The position numbers and the translations under genes were made by a program. Positions 57,342-64,000 of a stretch of 64,000 nt of DNA are shown here, piece by piece. The stretch is from contig OZ037767.1 in the NCBI GenBank assembly GCA_964035545.1, forward strand, positions 1,244,680 to 1,308,679. Direction: 5' to 3'. Origin of the DNA: Bugula neritina (lineage: Eukaryota > Bryozoa > Gymnolaemata > Cheilostomatida > Bugulidae). The notes below the pieces were generated by a model. It was given only the letters and a program-made list of their open reading frames with translations, ran no database searches and was not told the origin of the DNA. The stretch's first letter is position 1. Each line of letters begins with the position of its first letter.

Positions 57342-60300
57342 ATGATAATGGAAAGTGTTTGCCTTTTGTTGTTCCTTATTGGACTCTCTCAAGTTCAGGC
57401 TGCACCAGTATCAGGTGAGTTGACAGTGACCTTCACCTTTATGGTATAAATGGAGGGAGTTATTTTCTTGCTTATGTAACAGTATAGTATGTAGTTATAT
57501 AATAGTGTTTAACTCGCACTTGCATGTTGTTAAGGCTTCTACTCCAACTAATTTATTATTTTTAAAAAAATTCAATAAACTCATTTTTGAGTTGGTTTTT
57601 CTATTTAAAATATTTTTATTGCTTCTTTCAATAATCATACAAAAAATCTGAAAGATTTTAGTAGAAGATTATAAAGCTGCTTAACGACAATTTGTTGAAC
57701 TATTTTATTTAAATTCTGTACTTTTTTCTATTGTAACAGCTCTAATGGCCGTTATTAGAAAACAATTTATAATGTTTGTATAATATTATATAGATAGTAT
57801 CATTATATATTATGATTATTACTAGTAATATATGTCCTGCTGGATATAGTATTCCTATTATAAAATATGTCATATATTTTAATAGGGATATGTTGTATCA
57901 TATATAATATATAGGATTGCTAGTATATTATATTATGTGTTATATGTATTATTTATATTATATTATATACTATATATGATAATACTATTATATTACACTG
58001 CAGACTGCTCCAATGGGGTGGTGTTTGTGGCTGATGACGCTGACTTATGTCGCTATCACTGGTGTACGGGAGACGTCACTCCAATAGAGTGGAGGTGCCC
58101 TCCTGGTGCCAGAGTTCCTACTTGGTATGAGCCAATCATATTTACTCTTACATCATATTAACCAATCATATTTACTCTTGCATATTATTAACCAATAGTA
58201 TTTACTCTTCCATATTATTCACCAATAAAATTTACTCTTAAATGATAGTGTTGGATGTTTCCTAATATTTCCCAGTCACCATTCACAGGTTCCAGACGAC
58301 TCCGAGTGACTCCGTCATACCCTGCACTGAAGATCATAGCACCGACACTTCCTGTTTAAGATGTGACTACAATGATGAGAGGCCCCAGGACTCCCCCTCT
58401 CTTTGCGCGAGTAGCCCGTGTGCTGATGGGTGTACATGCCAGGACCTCTGGGAATCGTACTACTGTCTGTGCCCAGGCAACACTGCAGCACCCATTGAGA
58501 CTGGTGAGAAATTTGCTCTAGAGATCACTGTGAGCCTGTATAGTTTCTAGACATCATGTGTTATTGTGTGATGCATATTTCAGCTTTATATTAGCAGCTA
58601 ATAAAGTATACCATTCAATAGATCGTAGTCTGTTTGCATTGATATTAAATGCAGTTTGATTTCTATTAAATAAGTCGTTACAATTTGAGATTACGAATTT
58701 AATATCTATATGACATACTCGAATACTCCAATATAATTCAAAAATATTTTAGACAGTTAAATGAATTATAAAAAATTAGATTATAAACTTGCCTGTTTAG
58801 AGTTAAAATATTCTGTCTTAAAAATGCTAAAATAGCTTCCAATTTATTTGCAGTTGTAAGAGTGACATCCTTCTGCGACCCTCGGCCTTGCAGAAATGGC
58901 GGGACTTGTTTCTCCCAGTGGGATGACTATTGGTGTCAGTGCCCCCCAGGGTACACTGGGAAAAACTGCGAGGTTCCTTGTAAGTACCCCCTCCCCCTTA
59001 TTCCTATCCGCCTCTGCACAGTTGCGCTCAATCAGAGTTGTCCATTCTTTAGTTGCTGAAATATGATGACCAAGAAAAGCAAACATCTTTGGCAAATGAA
59101 GTCATACTAAAATATTTGTGGTGGAATAATGTGAAGTAATTTGTGAGTTAAAATGATTAAAATTAAAGTATCCAGGGTAAAGTTTGAAGACGGGTATGAA
59201 AATTATTGATGGAATATTTTTGGTTTATTTTCTACTTTAATGAGAAAGGGCAATGGTCTGTAAAGTCATTTAGTTTTTTATTGGAGCTGTAACATTTGTA
59301 ATGTCAGTTTGGTATACCATAATATTTTAGAAATAACACACTCGGCCACTCTATACTATGCTGTAAATGATCAAACACTTCACCAGTATAGAACTACGAG
59401 CCAATGCATTGAGCTCTACAATATAAACCATGCCTCAAATATCAATTTTATATCTCCAACTATTTATGATTTACCAGTGAAGGGAGATTTGCTCAAGCCA
59501 CTGGAATTAAACAGACCATGTTTAATGTTGAATGTAGTATTGTTATTCGGCAATATAAAATATTGACATAATGTTATAATTTGTTTATTTTTTTAATTCT
59601 TTAAAAGGAAACATTTTAATCTTTTTCCATACATACCTATTGTTTTGCTCTACTCATTCTTACCTTCAGTAATCCTCTCATAAACAACTTCTGCTCACTG
59701 GAGCGTCTCTGCACCATCACTTTCTAAAGAGTTTACACTCTAATCAGGGCTTATATCAACAGAGATTCATTTTATAACAGTTAAACATCTTCTTTTAATC
59801 CAAATGTGTGACGTCTCTCGGATGTACCTAATTGGCCGGTCAAGTACCTGAAGTTAAAGGATTTGTTTTAATTTAAATCTAGATAGATATCTTCCCATAT
59901 TTGTTTTCACATGACTAGTTCTGCTATTGTTGCTAAAGGCGTTCACAGGATGTGTGACCCGTGATTGTTCTGATTGGCAAATGAAATTCACTTGCTTGAC
60001 AATGAATTGAAAATTTGTATGAAAATTTAATACGAAAACAGAATAGAATGCCAAATTTTTTTTAACAAAACTCGCAACAAGAATTGTAAGTAACTGCATC
60101 CACAATTAGTATGACAACAATTTGACTCTTGCTTTATATGTGAAACTATTTTGTCTTTTTGACAAAAGTTTTTAGCTTTTTATTTTCTTCAAAACAAATG
60201 TAATGTAGCTTGATTTATTTTAATATTTAAAAAGCAACTCTTGAGCCTGAGTTCAAACCTGTGATGGTGCTGTAGCTGGAACCCCCCCCCCCCATACTGC

Positions 60301-63300
60301 TATGTAATACAACGTGGTCTTCAGTCTATGGCTGTAAGTCACTAGTGTAAAGCTGATTGATTTACCTGTAAGTTATTTCATTGTAGTCTGTGATCCTAAC
60401 CCTTGTGAGAATGGCGGGACGTGTACTCTAGACGCCACAAACTATCACTGCCAATGTACAAGATGTTATGAGGGCTCCTGTTGCAAAACTCGCGTCTCAG
60501 GTAGCCATTCTTCCTTTTATTGCGGGCGAATTTATAGCTCCCCGACATCAATACATTTTCTGAACTGATTCTTGCTAATGTTCTAAGTTATTATTGGTGA
60601 ACTCTATGTCAGTACTTTAACAGAATTAAAATATTCCATAAAAATAGTAAATTTTAATCAATATTTATCAATTATTGGATTGTTTGTGAGTTGTCCGGGT
60701 TTTATCTTTAGATCCGAGCTGTGGTGTTAGTAATCCACCCGTTACAACTACAACCACTCGTCGCACTACAACCACTCGTCGCACCACCACAACCCCCAGA
60801 ACTACCCCCACCACTCCACCACTTACCACTACAACCAGGAGAACCTGCAACACCTGTCAATATGGTGACAATTGTGAATGTATGTATTTAAGTTAATGCT
60901 GCATATAAAACACTGGTTTTTAGTTCTGCTTTTGCTTACGTAATAATTCCTTTACTTGACCACATTTCAGTCACAAGAGTAGATAGATGTGAGTGTAATC
61001 CTTGTTCCACCGGCCAGTTGTGTTATGACTCATCATTCCCGAGTGCCAGAGAGTGTCTGGGTGCTAACGGACCGTACGGCAGCCAATACACTCTCACCTT
61101 CTCTCAGGACTCCAATGGTGGAATATCTTACAAGGTGACTGTTGGCAAATATTGTTTTTATTAAAGAAAATAAATCATAAAATATATAAAAAATAACTGT
61201 TTGTTTGTTATAGTCCTATCTCAAAGCCAGCTTAAGGTCAACATACAACAACAATATTAATATTTTAGTAATATTAATTATTACTATATAATAATATTAT
61301 AATAATTATTATTATATTATTATTATATAATAATATAATATATTAATAATATTTTCATTTTATGTCTTAGCGAGTTTACATCAACATTGCTGGTGCCGAT
61401 CTGACAGGAAGTAGAAGAGTTCGAATCTACACACCAGATGTCACTAGCGGTCAATCTTGCTACGTCAACTTGATTGTAGACGTTTCCTTAAACCAACCCA
61501 CATAGTTAGTGTTTAATATTATTTTATACTAGTGGTTTATTTGCAAATAAGGAGTAACCATGACTTGGCAATTAAATATTATTCGTAAGTGTGGTTTTTG
61601 CTGCGGATTGTGCTAGTCGGTCAGCTCAATCAAAATAATAAGGAGTTGAATGGAGTGCGACTGAGTGATGAGTCATTGAGTGAGTGGGAATAGTCAACTA
61701 GTCAGTAAATATAGCAAAGTTGCTGTTTTTCAGCATTAACGGTAATAAACTAGTATTATACTTTCTTTAAAACATTATTCACATTTATTCTTCACCGTAA
61801 TTGTTAGTAATATGTATGTATTGCAGTTACGACGTGCCCCAAGAATGCCTGAACACAGAAACAGGCGGAGTAGAGTCTGGAAAAGTGCTGCGAATCGTCG
61901 AGTTAGAAGGCAAAGAAATTGTTGTCACCGTTAGCAACATGGATGGCGACGGGTACCTTGCCATACCTGACGCATATGCGGGTAAATTTTTCACATGTAT
62001 AAATATTCAAGTTTACTGTGGAATTGCAATAGTAGACTTTAGTTAAATTAGCCTAATTTAAACATGCAATGACTATTTTGCTTCAAACTAAATTCATCAT
62101 AGTTTAAATAAATTTTTAGGGAGCTTATAAAGTTTTCAGTCTATCATTATCTTCTACTGTCTAGCCTGGGAACCACAACAATGCCTGCTATACTGTTTTC
62201 TAAATTGTATCACTCATTTCCTTCACAGGTCAGTATTACATCAGTCACTCGTACACCAAGTCTGGGGACAATCAGTACATCACGATAGTTGCACTGGATG
62301 ACAATACTCTAGTTACCATACAGAGACCTGACGAGGAGTTGTTTGTTCTCCCCTCTGTAACTCCTACGTCTGCACCGACTTCCAACACCATCACTTTCAC
62401 CTTGAACTCCTTAGAGTCTGTTAGATATGTAAGTCTAGTGTAGTTGTTGTCTTATACTAATCTCACTTACATTTAGAAGCCTTCCTTATAGTTCTTTCTG
62501 GTGATTTACCTGGCTTGATGTTGTTTACCTTTCAATTTACTTTGAAGTAAAAGCTTTCGTTTAGAATTTGTTTATCTCAAATTATTTATAATTATGAGTT
62601 TAAAATGTTTATTTTGATATCATCTGTGATTTGCTTGCAGACGTATTCTAATTTGGCTGGGTCTGTGATCATATCTGATGGTAACATACACGTGTGGTCC
62701 GGTAACGCTGATTCCAGCTCTCAAAAGACTGAGGAACAACTTCCCAATGTAAACAGATGGGGGCCGTCTGCCACGCAGTACCGATACATTATCGTCAGTG
62801 CAGGAGATGGTAGTCTGAGTGAGTTAGCTGCAAAGAGGTGTTATATAATTGTGGAGTGTGTAATCACCCATGAACTACTCAGTTTATGGGCTACGCTTCT
62901 GTTTTATATGTTGTTATGGTAATTAAATCTAATATTTTGGAATCTTGGGCGCAGAGACGGGCGTGTGATGTGGTGTTTCAAATCATTAGGTAATGAAAAG
63001 GTGTAATTATTTATCATCAGGTTATATTAAGTGTGATGTGCAGCTTATCTTCCAATTCTGATGAGTATTTAATTATATATGCACTGTTTATATATCATGT
63101 AATTAGTGACAATTATATATACATTTATTATTGCTGTTACTGATACTTGAGTTGTCTTTCCATTCAGACACTTATGATGATATCCATGTGCAGAGTGCTG
63201 TGGAAACCTCATATGTATTAGTAAGGATGTCTATGACTGGTGAAAGACAGAATGTAACAATCAATGGAAATCTTGCCTCTAGTTCTAGTATGTATCCTCT

Positions 63301-63787
63301 ATTCTGATTGGCTGAATCATTTAAAGTTCTGCAATTTCATTGGTTAGACTGATATAAACTTCCATTTTATTAGGTAAATTTTTAACAATTATTGGTTCTG
63401 ATTAGTAGCTTAGTGGTAACAGTTGTACTGAAATAATCTTTTAGCTTTCAGGGTAAACGTATGGAGCTTTCAAAATTGTGAATGAATTTCATTCATTGTT
63501 GAAATTGAAACATTAAAGTTTTAAATCTCATAGAAATTATTTGATACACACACACACGATGACACTGGTCTACCCGCTATGTATAAAATATGCTCTACCT
63601 GTCTTACAGCAACTTACCTGGGATCCTTAAGACCAGGTGAGGTCTACGAGTTGTACACAAGTCGCCCCGTACAAGTTAGTCACAATTTGAGAAGCAGGAC
63701 TAGCAATGGCAGAGACTATTACTCTGCCTACACCCTGATCCCCCCTATCCAGTCGTACGCCACTGGCTATAGCTTCCAGACTCACGG
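57342..63787 (+). CDS. Secreted EGF / Thr-rich / IgGFc-binding-type protein, 5' part (13 exons)
   Basis: Exons: 57342-57414, 58004-58124, 58289-58503, 58854-58979, 60387-60500, 60712-60879, 60971-61134, 61371-61504, 61827-61981, 62229-62428, 62641-62818, 63168-63287 and 63610-63787. They join in frame to 648 codons and run off the window after donor GG|GTGAGT. Order: signal peptide (about 1-22, [13 protein letters not shown]); a six-Cys region with spacing like a chitin-binding peritrophin domain (tentative); a Cys-rich EGF-like part; an EGF repeat [12 protein letters not shown]; a second, [12 protein letters not shown]; a Thr/Arg/Pro-rich mucin-like stretch (about 226-257); and then a domain with [26 protein letters not shown] and [16 protein letters not shown], typical of the N-terminal domain of IgGFc-binding protein (FCGBP). 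The product is likely an extracellular matrix, mucus or adhesion protein. The C-terminal modules are outside the window. Confidence 0.85.
58128..58245 (+). repeat. About 30-bp array starting in the donor region of exon 2
   Basis: Four units of CCAATCATATTTACTCTT + (A/G)CATATTATTA begin 3 nt after the GT of the exon 2 donor and fill most of this intron. Confidence 0.85.
60282..60293 (+). repeat. Poly-C tract
   Basis: About 12-13 consecutive C in intron 4 of the EGF/IgGFc-type gene. Confidence 0.8.
61255..61355. repeat. AT-only palindromic low-complexity tract
   Basis: Almost pure A/T with repeated TAATAT/ATAATA palindromes, ending about 15 nt before the exon 8 acceptor at 61370. Confidence 0.85.
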
Positions 63788-64000
63788 GTGAGTCAATACT
63801 CTGCTGTTCTAATTAAATACCTGATGATTGTAAAAACAAACTTATTTTTTAAGTTTTAGGCAATGTTATTTCCTGATTTTAGTTTCTAGTTAATATTATT
63901 GAGCTGTTGCTCTTCTGTAAACAATACAACATGAGTTACAATGTGCAATGCTAAAAATATTTCTCGAATAATTTTATTTGTAATTAAATTATCTCTCCTA

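Overview
This is eukaryotic, almost certainly metazoan, nuclear DNA. It is AT-rich. Every gene I can recognise is split by GT-AG introns, most of them about 70 bp to 1 kb and the longest about 3.5 kb. The families present are animal ones: a mucin-type polypeptide GalNAc-transferase, lysosomal arylsulfatase B, type II membrane gamma-glutamyltransferases, an eEF1A lysine methyltransferase, and a secreted EGF/mucin/IgGFc-binding-type protein. Intron density and repeat content suggest a non-vertebrate animal, with sponges or other early-branching phyla possible, but nothing in the sequence fixes the species. Exon models were joined by hand from reading frame, splice consensus and family similarity; the phases of all internal junctions agree.

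Layout. 1-18 kb holds two direct segmental repeats offset by about 10.2 kb. Each consists of a broken GALNT exon-1 fragment, a broken ARSB exon-5 fragment and a complete 12-coding-exon gamma-glutamyltransferase gene (copy A 1046-7346, copy B 11263-17584). Between them lie an LTR-retrotransposon integrase fragment, a GIY-YIG (Penelope-type) fragment and a long CA microsatellite. 19-24.2 kb is the intact GALNT-type gene on the plus strand. 27.9-36.4 kb is a third gamma-glutamyltransferase (copy C) on the minus strand, so B and C form a large inverted repeat around GALNT. 37.8-43.3 kb is the complete ARSB-like gene on the minus strand, the source of the fragments. 47.3-49.5 kb is EEF1AKMT2 (METTL10). 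51.8-55.2 kb is an unrecognised acidic/basic protein with an N-terminal cysteine cluster. 57.3 kb to the right edge is the 5' part of a secreted protein with a cysteine-rich N-terminus, EGF repeats, a Thr/Pro-rich stretch and an IgGFc-binding N-terminal domain.

The most unusual feature is that many of the minisatellites are not placed at random in introns. They start at, span or end exactly on splice junctions: donors of GGT exons 3, 7 and 8, and acceptors of GALNT exons 2 and 6 and of ARSB exons 2 and 3, with two more arrays starting 3-4 nt inside introns. Several repeat units carry a complete splice consensus, so a single exon edge is followed or preceded by a ladder of near-identical decoy sites. 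This recurs in at least three unrelated genes, and in all three GGT copies for exon 8.

Functionally the block mixes glutathione/gamma-glutamyl metabolism (GGT) with glycan building and breakdown (GALNT, ARSB) and a possible O-glycosylated secreted protein. I see no evidence of operons or co-regulation.
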